DNA from: Diphasiastrum complanatum
Taxonomy: Eukaryota; Streptophyta; Lycopodiopsida; Lycopodiales; Lycopodiaceae
Length of the DNA stretch: 64,000 nt
NCBI GenBank assembly: GCA_029204225.1
Contig: CM055112.1
Location: 45,472,632-45,536,631, forward strand
Direction: 5' to 3'
The first letter of the stretch is position 1. Each line of letters opens with the position of its first letter. The notes beneath the pieces were generated by a model. That model searched no databases. It was given only the letters and a program-made list of their open reading frames with translations, and had not been told where the DNA came from. Shown one piece after another: positions 1-10,900 of this stretch. The position numbers were made by a program, and so were the translations under genes.

Positions 1-660
1 ATCCTTTGTCAGTTCAATATTGTTGTTGAACAACAACGTATCATCAACGTAGAGTGTAATGAGGACAAGGAGTTGATTGATAACTTTGAAATATACATTA
101 CAGTCTATAGAGTTTGGTTCAAATCCATGATTGATCAAGAATGTGTTGATTCGATGGAACCATGCTCTAAATGATTGTTTCAGACCGTACAAAGCTTTGT
201 GGAGTTTGCATACCTGTTCTTCTTGACCATTGAGGATATAGCCTTTTGGCTAGATCATGTAAATGTCCTCCTCGATAACTCCATTGAGGAATGCCATTTG
301 TACATCCATCTGGTGTACCTCAAGATCTGTTGCAACAACATATGTTAATAGTAGTTGAATGGAAGTATTCTTGACAACCGGGCTAAACGTTTCGAAGTAG
401 TCGATATTGGAAATTTGTGAAAATCCAAGTTACCATGAGTTGAGCTTTTATTTTGTCGATACTGCCATCTGCTTTGTATTTGATCTTAAAGATCTATTTG
501 TAGTCGATTACCTTTATGTTTGCTGACAGCTTGGTGATAGTCCATGTGTTGCTCCTCAACAATGAGTTGTATTCCTTGTTCGTTACTTCTTTCTAGAGAT
601 CCGAATCAGCCTATGATATAGCTTCCTCAACTGTGGTTGGCTCCCGATTAGAATAGTGAG
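1..660 (-). pseudogene. Ty1/copia reverse transcriptase remnant
   Basis: Minus-strand conceptual translation runs from EPTTVEEAIS through YKWIFK-like and MDVQMAFLNGVIEEDIYM-like blocks to LYVDDT near the left edge, the standard order of a copia RT N-terminal half. In-frame stops show it is dead. The element is cut off at base 1. Confidence 0.85.
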
Positions 661-690
661 TGAACTCATTAGTATATCGGACAAGCTGAG

Positions 691-869
691 TGTTAGAAAT
701 CAATGATAAACTTCATTGTTACACTTCTCAGGGTTCAAGGTTTATTTGTACATTTTACATTCAGTATGCGATATAGATAGAATATTGAGTGAGAGTGTGT
801 GTTCTTCTTCTGCCTTCTTTGGTGATTGCTTATGGTGAATGCTTGATGTTGCTTATCTAATTATTGACA
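691..869 (+). repeat. Putative short LTR (179 bp)
   Basis: Starts TGTTAGAAAT and ends TTATTGACA, immediately followed by a primer-binding site. The short length would suit a small LTR element or an LTR truncated at its left. The right LTR was not located. Confidence 0.5.
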
Positions 870-882
870 TGGTATCAGAGCT
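870..882 (+). other. Retrotransposon primer-binding site (initiator tRNA-Met)
   Basis: TGGTATCAGAGCT, complementary to the 3' end of plant initiator tRNA-Met, directly after a TG...CA-bounded LTR. It marks a plus-strand element opposite in direction to the copia RT remnant on its left. Confidence 0.8.
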
Positions 883-1899
883 GTGATAGTCCTGCGTGCC
901 TGATAAGTGGATACAGCTTGTCACAGGCTCCGCAATGAAGTGAGAAAGTCCTTCACAGGAGGTGAAAGCTGGGAGAGACAAAAACGGCTAGAAGGAATCC
1001 TTTCTTGGTGTATTCTACAGGTTTTAGAGCTCAGAATCATCAGTGGGGAACGAAGACATAGTTTCGGAGGCATCAGAAAGGCCAGGGTAGCATCAAACAG
1101 ATTGAAAATCTGTTGAGTGAGCATACTTTTACAATACTTCCCAGATTTTGTGAAAAGTGCCATTTGTGAGTAAACAAGCGCGATCAAACAACGATAGAGT
1201 GCATCAACATGGAAAGATAATCGAGTTAAGAATCTTGGCTACTATGGAATTACGTCATGATTTGTTGAGGCTCATGAAATACAATTATATTTAAAGTAAA
1301 TCTAGCCTAATGATGGGTAGGTTCATGTCTCATTCGCATTGCAAAAATTGGATCAAATTTTGAAATTGGCTGCCATTGTATGGGGCTGGCCTTCGATTCT
1401 AGTTATATTAAGCTATAAAACTACAAATACTTAAGAATGAAGTTTGTCATTACTTTTGGAAATTGATTGCAATATTGTGAATACATTATTTTAAAAATTA
1501 TTCATAATTTGTGAATATTGATTCTAAGATTGTGACGTGTTAAAAACCCAAATATAAAAATAATTATTATTATTCGTAAATGGGTCATGAAACATAATTC
1601 TTGTGTCAATAGAAACCCATCTTATTCAAAGGGCATGTCACTCATCAATGTACTTTTAACTCTTATTGATTAGCAAATGGAAGTAACGTTAAAACATTTT
1701 CTATAGCATATGAGGATATAAAGAATTGGGTGAAAAATGATGAACCTTGTGAGATATAAAAACTAAATCCAATTGCAAATTTTGTAAGAGAGAAAAGGAA
1801 GCATTTCACAATGATAGATTTCGGGAAGTCCAAGATGTGCAAAATATAGATGTGAGATGGAAAACTTGTGCACAAACCACATTCTATATTTAGCATAAG

Positions 1900-3110
1900 C
1901 TCCTCCCGAATTAATCTATATATAGATGCTAATGCTAAAGCGAGTATCATATCATTCAAATTGTGTTGAGCATGTGGCCATTAAGATGATGGATCCCACA
2001 TGCTTCATTGTCAATGTAATCGATTGGTCTTGATTGTGACCAATTGGCATAAGGAAGGTTGTTCACATCCAAACAGATGACATGTGGATTTCATCATCGC
2101 AGACATGCCATAAGCACCATAATAAAACACGATCTTACTAAAAACAAATTAGGTGCAAGCTTTATATGCCTTTCATGATCGGTCAAGAACCAAGTCTAAT
2201 ATGGATGCAAGCAACAATGCTACCATTGTGGCATTGCGGCCCACACTTAGACTTTTGCTAGACCTATGATAGATATTGTTGTTGAATGAGAATGAACAAG
2301 AAGCAATTTAAATGATGTGTCTAGATAGAAAGATCCCACCTTTTGTTGATAAAAAAATGAGGGAAAGTCCAAGGAGAAAACATTAAGGAAATGTCAATAC
2401 CAAAAGTCAAGATAGAGATTCTAACCCAAGAGCAAGTACAAGCCAATATACCTACATAGTCAATTGAAAGTATTGAATAGTTGCAAATCATCGCTTGGTA
2501 CTTTCAGGTTGTACATTGGACAAGGTAATCATTGTGATGTTGATACCTAAATGCAATAAAGAGAGAGCTTAAACATTGAATCGACTTGTACTCGATAGCC
2601 CTACCAAGGTAAAACCCCTTGATCTATCTCAACTGGATGAAGAATAAAAACAATGGTAGGTGATGATGTGGTAGGGGGTGAGCTTATAAACTTAAAAAAT
2701 TCTATGCAAGTATCAAGACCATTTTGCTTTGAACTTGTAGTATAAAATGGGCATATGTCCTAAGGTGGTAGCACATATGATCCCACCCATGTAGTATGCT
2801 AAGATAAGTAGGCATTATATGTCTATATGCTCAATCCAACTACAGAGCAATCAACAATTTTACTTTTTACTTCGATGATGGCTTCATCTATGCGATTGAG
2901 TAAGCTTTGTGAAATTTCATTCATCATGGTAGTCCCAAAGAAGAGTAAAAAGTTAAGGAACTACGTAGATTTCAAGCAGCTAAATGAGGTGATGTGCAAG
3001 GATCATTTTTTTCTACCCTCCTAAGGACATGAATTATAGTAAAGGATAAAAGGAGTTCAACAACTACTTGATGAAAGAACTATGCTCACTAGAGGCAAAC
3101 ATGACGTTGC
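1900..3110 (+). pseudogene. Decayed gag-pol remnant, probably Ty3/gypsy
   Basis: Near 2217 the translation reads QCYHCGIAAHT, a zinc-knuckle remnant followed by a stop. At 2930-3020 it reads VVPKKSKKLRNYVDFKQLNE, resembling the start of a gypsy RT (KK.G..R..VDYR.LN). Everything between is frameshifted. It may be the interior of the element whose LTR and primer site lie at 691-882, but that link is inference. Confidence 0.5.
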
Positions 3111-4759
3111 CAACACTAAGGAATATCTCTTAATTGCATTCCTTCCAAACATTGCAAAGCAACAGTAACCTCGAGGTTATTCTACAATTTTGTTGTGTCT
3201 TACTGTAAATATTTTCCAAATCAATATCACTACAATTCACAAGTATTGTCTCAAACCTCTTTGTGAGCTTGCAAAATAGCAATTTGCGGTGAAATAAACC
3301 ATGTACAAAAGTTTAGACTAGCACACAAACAACTTCAAATCGATTTACCTTTGAGACCACAAGTAATTTGTAAAGTCTAGAAAGTAGGATTATACAAATT
3401 TACAGTGTGATGTTTGGGATCTTAGAAATTTAGATTCCCAAGTCATGAGAGTATTCTATGATGCTTTATGGCTTAGATGTGTTACGTACAACTTCCACAT
3501 GTGATTAGGCATCTTGGTTTCCAAGGGGGCCTTGAACCTGGGATCAAAGAAACTTCAAATGCCAAGCTGCCCATATGTAGTTATGATAGGGACAACGCAA
3601 CATCCGCACAATACACATTTCAATTGCTTCTGATGTCCAATGGCCTTTTGTACAACTGTTGTTGCCCGCACATACAACTATCCTCCTAAACATTCAAGGA
3701 CAATAAAATGGGCCACCTCTTCCACACCCTAGAGACAACACCCTTCTCACAATTGTTCTCTTGCCACTCGAAGTATAACACAAGTCTTGTATGATGATCA
3801 ATCCCGTATCTTTTGCAGATATAGAGCCAGTCATACAACTATCGATCGAGAACATAAGGCTCCTAAGGTGCCACTCAACTATCTCTCACTCATTTTGTTG
3901 ATCAAAGGTTGGATGTGGGCAAACCCTCACTGAAGGTGAGAATGACAACTATAGTAACTGAATATTATGAGTGAAGGAGCTTGATCACCAAAAGCAAAGA
4001 AAAAATCTAAAGCATTTGTTGACAAACACTTGCAGGGGAAATATGATAAAAGACGATGACAGAGTGGGACTTAGACGCATAATTTGAACTTGCAAAGTTG
4101 ATTTCATTCTAAAACCAAGATTGGGTTGCACAGTAACAACCTTCAAAACCATCATTTATGCAATGACTTTGCCCTCCTCTATCATTCTCCTTGTTCTAGA
4201 AATAATATGCTGAATTCCAGTTTTAGCCTGATTTTTTTTCAAAACAGTTTAAAGAAAATTTCCAAGATTCTGGAAGGCCATTCTGATGCAACTTAGGATC
4301 ACTATCAATACATGCACAGCAATCATAATGCATACTCTAGTAGCACTGGCAGATACAAATTTTGCCTGGAAAACAAGTAGTCTGATGGGTCACAACAATA
4401 CATAGTACCAATATTGGTTGACAACCCATAAATTTTTAAGAAGGTTAATAATTTAATGATACCTGAAAATTTCACTTTTCAACTTGGTATAAAAATCATC
4501 ATCCATTATACAGGACTAAGTATTGCATCATATTAAAGGTTTTTTGAGTGGACTTGTCATAAAAACATGCTTTCAGATGTGCAACCTGTAAAAAAAGCCA
4601 TCACCTTGTTTTTCCAGGACATGGATAGATCATCATTAGTAAATCCAAATAAAGCATTCACAAAACTTCTGCTGTGAGAACATTCGTTCTGGTGGAAGCA
4701 AAGAGGGAGGCAGCTCAACACTCTTCAAAGAAGTATTGACATAACAACCACTATTTGTA
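3111..4759. other. 3' flank of HCF101, nothing recognised
   Basis: AT-rich DNA with only short chance open frames. The HCF101 3' UTR must lie in the right part, but I could not place a convincing poly(A) signal. Confidence 0.5.
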
Positions 4760-4963
4760 TCACGTCGCTTTTGCTGCTTTCAAGGCTTTGGCATGAGTTA
4801 GTAGTGAAGCTGCAGCTGTTAGACCTGAATGTTCACTAGTTTGTCCTTCTGAGGTATTTTCCTTTGAGACCAAGATCGGAGTTGTTGGTCTTATATTCTC
4901 ATTTGTAGGTTCTGGAACATCCACCAGTCTTTCCAAAGCTTGTAACTGATCAAATGGAGCAAT
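4760..4963 (-). CDS. HCF101: HCF101 exon 14, C-terminus with extended tail
   Basis: Residues 503-569 and stop. It opens with [19 protein letters not shown], matching the Arabidopsis end (about IAPYDQLEEIERLVDVP), then adds about 50 residues rich in Ser, Thr and Ala that end in a Lys/Ala stretch. The acceptor GATCAG|ATTGC is 10.9 kb from exon 13. Confidence 0.93.
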   Translation of the reverse strand: MAPFDQLQALERLVDVPEPTNENIRPTTPILVSKENTSEGQTSEHSGLTAAASLLTHAKALKAAKAT

Positions 4964-7900
4964 CTGATCACCCACCACAAGAAATGGCCAAAAACTGGTC
5001 ATTGACAGAATAATTTCATTTTAAGGAATGCAGTGGTAAAGTAGACATTAGAGAGCACACAATCACGTTTCTTCATAAACAGAATGACATTTTGCTTTAG
5101 TCAAGCAGTTTGCTGTCACAAGGTGCATCAAAAGACTGATAATCCTAGAAATCTGTCTGGGAAAATGCACCCTTTTGTTCATGTATGCATGTAAAACAGA
5201 GATAGACTATGCAATTAAAAAAAATGCTATCCCATGGCATCCTATAGATTTCCAACCTAATCAGACCATCATTGTCAGCTATATGGTATTTTGACAGCTC
5301 TCCTTTAACATGTTTTAAAGAAGATATTCAGAGTCCACTCTTGCATAGATGAAGCATTCTCTTTATGGAGGCCGACAAGGAATATAAATCGGCATATAAT
5401 GTGCATTTGGCAGTTTGAGTTAGTACATAGCTTGGGAACATGCAATCATGATATTTTATCATCCTTCCGGCAGCTACTCAGTTATAAACTAATCCACAAA
5501 ACCACACTGATAGAACTGAGATTACAAAGCTAAAACAAAATAGATAAATGAAGGTAGAACAAGCTGATAACTAGATAAACTAGGCTGCTACATGAATGCC
5601 AAATTCGCTTAAATTTGATTGACAATGATGCTAAGTCTAGCTATGCTAAAAGCTACTCTCTACATAATCAGCTATCAATAATAAGGTGCATGGGCCTAAT
5701 TAAGTTTGTTCTTGAGCTGGAATCAGGGCTAGCTCTGCAAATAACAACTGGTGACCAATTAATAGATGTCCGTAAAAGTGTCAGATACAAAATGAGTGGC
5801 TCAAAGGCCAAACAATACAGTCTAGTGTGAAACAACAACCAAAAAGAGTATGGAGGGCCAAGGTTCAAGTACTCTCAATAAGATGTCAGTGATGTTGCTC
5901 TCCGTAAAAATATGGTTTCATACCGTTGATGTAGTTATGAAGAGAGAGGGAGTAGAATATATTCATGAAGACCAGATCATGTTCTACTAGCCTTTGAGTG
6001 GTATACAAGTAGCCTCTCCTAAACAAATGCCATCTCGCAGCATGACCGTCATAGAAACTTCCTCAGTTTTTACATACAGCAAGTTGTAAGGCCCTTAACA
6101 ATAGATCTGTGGTGATGCATGCGAACCTTTGCTTGGACAATAGACATGGGAATGCAAGGGTAAAGGTTGTCATCTATAAGAAAGATGGATCAAAGACCAT
6201 AGCACTTACAGGACTGACATGAAAGGTAGGACTGACTGTGAACTGGAATTGATATGTAACTGGGGTGAATTAGGGAACAATCATCAAATGAGAATCACAT
6301 AGAACAATGAAATAGATAGCTGGACCACACTCGTAGATCGATCTCCTAGACAGATCCCAATACAATCAACAATAAGTTTAATAATGATGTCAAGTGAATA
6401 AGGATGGCAGCCTAGTAGCCCACAGGAGGCTTCCACAAAAAACTCCAATTCTCTGAGCAATCAACTGATGATGGCATAGCAAAGATCCTATTTTTAGCCT
6501 CTGGCATCACTACAGATAGATTGCACACTCCTAGATACCCTTGCTCCAATCACAAGGCCCAATTATATGCAAACTACTAAATTGTCATTTTATGGACCCC
6601 AATGACCACATGACACAATAGTTTTGGGCACAAAGTGGGAGATGCTGCACGCGGAAAAGCAGAAAGTATTATGGATGTTAAACATATGACCAAAAATTAT
6701 GTACATTCAAGAAAGGTTGCTGAAGAATAGTAGTGGCTAAGGCTGCATTATCATGGCCATTGGCAAACACAAGGGTACATGTGACTCGTTAGTCCCTAAG
6801 GGGTCCCGGCAGGGTAACACTCAGCCCCGTAGTTTGGGATAATAACTCTTAGGTACGGTAGGACCTATGTACCCACATGCACAGTATGCATGTGAGAGGC
6901 ATCCACATGCACAGTGGTAGTGAGAGGTGTGCATGATCTCCTGGAGGTCTGGCACTGGTCCTATATGGTGGCCTGTGGGTGTAGAGCCAGGTACAGGATA
7001 GTGGGTGGAGATCCAGAGTTACTCTTCCATTGTGGTGGTCTTTGTCCTTTGATCCTAGTAGTGGTATCAGAGCATCGGGGGTCCTCTTGTGGGTCAGCGC
7101 ATTCCCTTCCTCAACAAGCGCTACCTTGCTGTCCAACCTTGCTGTCCAGCGATTGTGATTATTTTCCAGCACCTTTTTCTCCCTCAGTGCCATCAGAAAA
7201 AGGTTTTGGGTCTGGTTTTTCAGAGGTACGAGCTTCAGTGGTGGGCTCTCAGGTCTGCAGTGGCATCTGTGCAGGAATGTGTATCCATCACAAATAGAAT
7301 CAGATTGTGATTCTAATCCGATTTTCTGAGGGCGCCAGGACCTGTTTTTTGGGAGCTGATAGTTGAGAATCCCAACGTGATCAGAATTGAATGCAAATTT
7401 GTGGACAGGTTCTGGAAACAACTCGCTGGAGGGTGCAGCAGATTTCATCCTGAAATCTATCGTTATTCTCAAGTTATTCATGCTCAAAGTCAGAAACCCT
7501 GATTTCTGGCCAGAATTGACCTTCTGAAGTTGAAGAAGCTGCAAATCCAAACTGCTGAGGATTTTCTGGAGATTCGACTCGTGCAACCTAGTATACTGGA
7601 GGGCGCACTAGGGGAAAAAGATCCCTTGTCGATTGGTGACCAGAATCATCGTTGGTGATCGGTTGAAGTTTCGTCAAAAAGCCTGGCAATTTGATTTCCA
7701 ACTAAGAGAAGCTTTCTCTCTCACTCTTTTATTTGCATGTCATAGAATTTTTCTTGCATGTCAGGTTTTTAAGTTGAAAATCAAGTGCATGTCAGTGCTT
7801 GTTGCTAGGAACTTCTTATATGTTCTAGCACGTCAATTCTGAAATGTGTTTTCAGGCACTATTGTGTCTAGTTTATTGTGCATGCTTAATTTTGTAGACA

Positions 7901-10900
7901 TGAGTCCTACTCCCGTAGATGAGCTTGAAGATATAGTCATGTCCAGCCTACCTCACGGAAGTTCTCCTATTGAAAAGAGCCAGTCAGTTCCTCTTTTACC
8001 GCCTACTCAAGAACCTTCTCAAGATCCCTCCATGCATGACGACATGCAGGATGTGGACATGAATGAGGGGGAAGAAAATGAAGAAATATCATTAAATCTT
8101 TTCGAGTTTAGGCAGTGGGTAGTAGAAACATACGATCATCTTAAGAAATTAGAAGAGTCTGTTGAGGAACAAGCCAAAACTCAACAAGAAACTAATGAGA
8201 GGCTTTCCAGACTAGAAAGACTAGTACGTGATAGAGTTCAAAGTCTTAGTGCTTTGAAACAAGTTGTTTTAGCGCAGTATCTAGTAAATCCTGCTATCCA
8301 CGGTAGTAGTCCTCCTGTCCCACCATCGCCCCATAAGGTAGTACCTAAGGATTTGCGCCTTCCCACCTTTGGTGGAGAAGAAAAAGACCGTAACCAAGAT
8401 TCGGTTGTTGCCTTCTCGTTAACCATGATGATGGATTTCGATTAAAAGGGACTCTCGATGAGGATCGGCCTTTAGAGGCTAGCATCTCCCTAACGGGAAA
8501 AGCCTTTAGGTGGTGGATAAGTCTGCGGGATTCGGAACCAAAGAATTGGGATAGTTTCAGGATGTGTTCAAGAAAAACTTTCTTCCTGAGAATGAAACCG
8601 ATAGAAACTGGGAAGATTGGGAAACCTATTGCATGGGAAACCATCCTCTTACCCAATACATCGCCAGTTATCGGGATGCTACCATGAAATTGTTTGACTT
8701 AGATGATTATAATCAAGTAAGGGGATTGATTCGGGGTTTCCAAGCCAAATACCAAAAGTATCTTCTGCCCTTAAAGCCTAAAACATTAGAAACTGCTATC
8801 ACCCTAGCTTAGACTTATGATGACATAGTTCGCCCAAAAGGTAAAAGAATTGTAGAAGACACCCGACCTGAGTCCTCCAAGCATGGAGAGAAGCGGAAAA
8901 TTCCGACATCTACTTCTTCGAATAAAAAGAGGTATAGACTGTCGAGAAGTGACATAGAAAAAGCCAAGAGGGAGCACTTGTGCTTCATTTGTATGGGAAA
9001 AGGTCATAATAAGAGTCAGTGTCCTAAGTCGCAAAACAAAGAGAATACTGACAAGACTCTCAATAAGAGCCAAACTGGTCCTTTTAAGAAGCCGGAGAAG
9101 CAAGTTCATATTGTTCAAGTTTTGCTCTTGGGAAAGTCTCCCAAGGTAAAGTCTATCCACGTGTCTCATGTGAATGAGGCACATACCTGTTCAGTCACTG
9201 CCAACATTTGGCAACCTGCAGTTGGACCCCATACTATTTTCCGATTGTTAGGAAGTATTAATGGCCAGAAAGTTCGGATAATGGTGGACGATGGGGCAAC
9301 CCACAACTTTCTAAACCATTCTTTGGTGAAAAAGTTGAAGTTAGAACAAAAACAAAGTGATCATCAGTATTACGTGGTTACACTTGCTGATGGTCAGCGT
9401 AAAAATGTTTATGATACTTTCGTTCCACATGTTCCCATACAAATCCAAGACTACCAAGATACTTTAGACTTTCAAGTAATGAGCTTGGCCTTGGCAGATG
9501 TTATACTTGGTCGTGAGTGGTTGTTTATGTTAGAAACTATTGGTGGTCTTGTTCGTAGTTATGTTGATAACACTTTGGAGTTTATTCATAGAGGTGAGAA
9601 AGTTAAATTGGTTGGAAATGCAGGTGTGCCGGCTTTGCTAGTTGTCTCTTCTGTGCAGTTGAAGTGGTTAGAGCGGAAACGAAAAGTTGAAAAGGTATTT
9701 CTTTGTTTCCTTCTCAAAGTTTTTCAAGTACTATGGCCACTGGCAAACACAAGGGTACATGTGACTTGTTAGTCCCTAAGGGGTCCTGGCAGGGTAACAC
9801 TCAGCCCCGTAGTTCGGGATAATAACCCTTAGGTACTAGGATCTAGAGGGCTTGGTCTATATCCATAGGGAGTGCCACTAAGTGGAGGGCACCCTTAGTT
9901 ACTAAGGGTGGGTCCCTAAAGTTAGGTAGGACCTATGTGCCCACATGCACAGTATGCATGTGAGAGGCATCCACATGCACAGTGGTAACTGTGCATGTGA
10001 GAGGTGTGCATGATCTCCTAGAGGTTGTCGCATAAGAGTGTGAGAAAATATGTTGATAGAGTCAGTAATAGGCATTTCACTGGCTGTTGCTTGGACTAGT
10101 AGAACATCATATCAATACTTGCTCTTTAAAATAGTTAAACTAATGTTATTGGGGCCCATGGCGTTATTTTTGTTTAGTTATCAATAGGCTTTATGACTTG
10201 GCCCTCAGAACCCCAAATTGAATTGATATATATCCCGATACAATCAACAATATATCAGTTTTCAGTGAGTAATGGCTTGGTTTCATCAGTAGTTATGATT
10301 GATATCTTGCTTGTTAATGTTCTCAATTGATTGATCGGAGTACTGAAATACTTTTGACAACTTTCACAGTGAATAATGTTTTGTTTTGCATATGGCTGAC
10401 TCCATGTCATGTCATCAATAGGAAACATCCCACGAAAGAAAAAATGAACTTGGTGTTATCATCAATTGTGCTGTAAATTAGATCTGCAGGATAGCAGCTC
10501 CTAAGAATGGAAACAGCTCAGGATCGTGCATATCATGGAATCATAAGGCTCATCAGAACAATAGCATAATGAATAAGGCTCACATGAAATGTATCACAGG
10601 CTCACATGGCAGGAGCTATTTTAAGGGCTATTCATAACTCCCAAGAACAAGAAACAACTTCTCAAATATGCAATATAGTCAGTAACAAGAAACAAGTTTT
10701 TATGTCTGACACAATCAACCTCATCATGTGTAGTGTGGACCAAATGCTACGACATCCCTAATCATTTTATTGGTGCCCAAGACTAGGTACAGGTCATATG
10801 CACAAATTATGTCCACAGTAGCTTTCATACATTCACACAAAGACAAACATAGTGACTTATAATTGCTCCTCCGGAGGTGAAGGGCAGACCTACTCATGGT

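Larger units (their letters stand above)
6754..10025 (+). mobile_element. Non-autonomous Ty3/gypsy element: LTR-gag-protease-LTR, no pol
   Basis: Two direct repeats begin TGGCCAYTGGCAAACACAAG at 6754 and 9734. A primer-binding site follows the left one at 7062, and gag, zinc knuckle and aspartic protease lie between. The open frame runs from protease straight into the right LTR, so reverse transcriptase, RNase H and integrase are absent. The left LTR lacks about 90 bp present in the right one (about 9836-9924). The right LTR stops matching at 10025, missing the last 111 bp of the left. It lies antisense in HCF101 intron 13. It resembles TR-GAG-type non-autonomous elements, or an internally deleted copy. 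Confidence 0.85.

Noticed and set aside
870-882. TGGTATCAGAGC motifs as tRNA gene fragments
   Set aside because: They are 12-13 bp primer-binding sites directly after LTR ends (also 7062, 12300, 16893, 27150 and 52862). No cloverleaf sequence surrounds them.
4760-5002. A stand-alone 80-codon gene
   Set aside because: It is the last exon of HCF101 plus a few intronic codons; the acceptor AG lies at 4964-4965.
6849-7586. A 245-codon minus-strand frame
   Set aside because: It lies antisense to the LTR, primer site and leader of the gypsy element and shows no protein motif. It is open by chance.
9000-9720. Retropepsin and zinc knuckle as evidence of an integrated virus
   Set aside because: LTRs, the Met primer site and gag of plant gypsy type explain it; there is no envelope or movement-protein gene.
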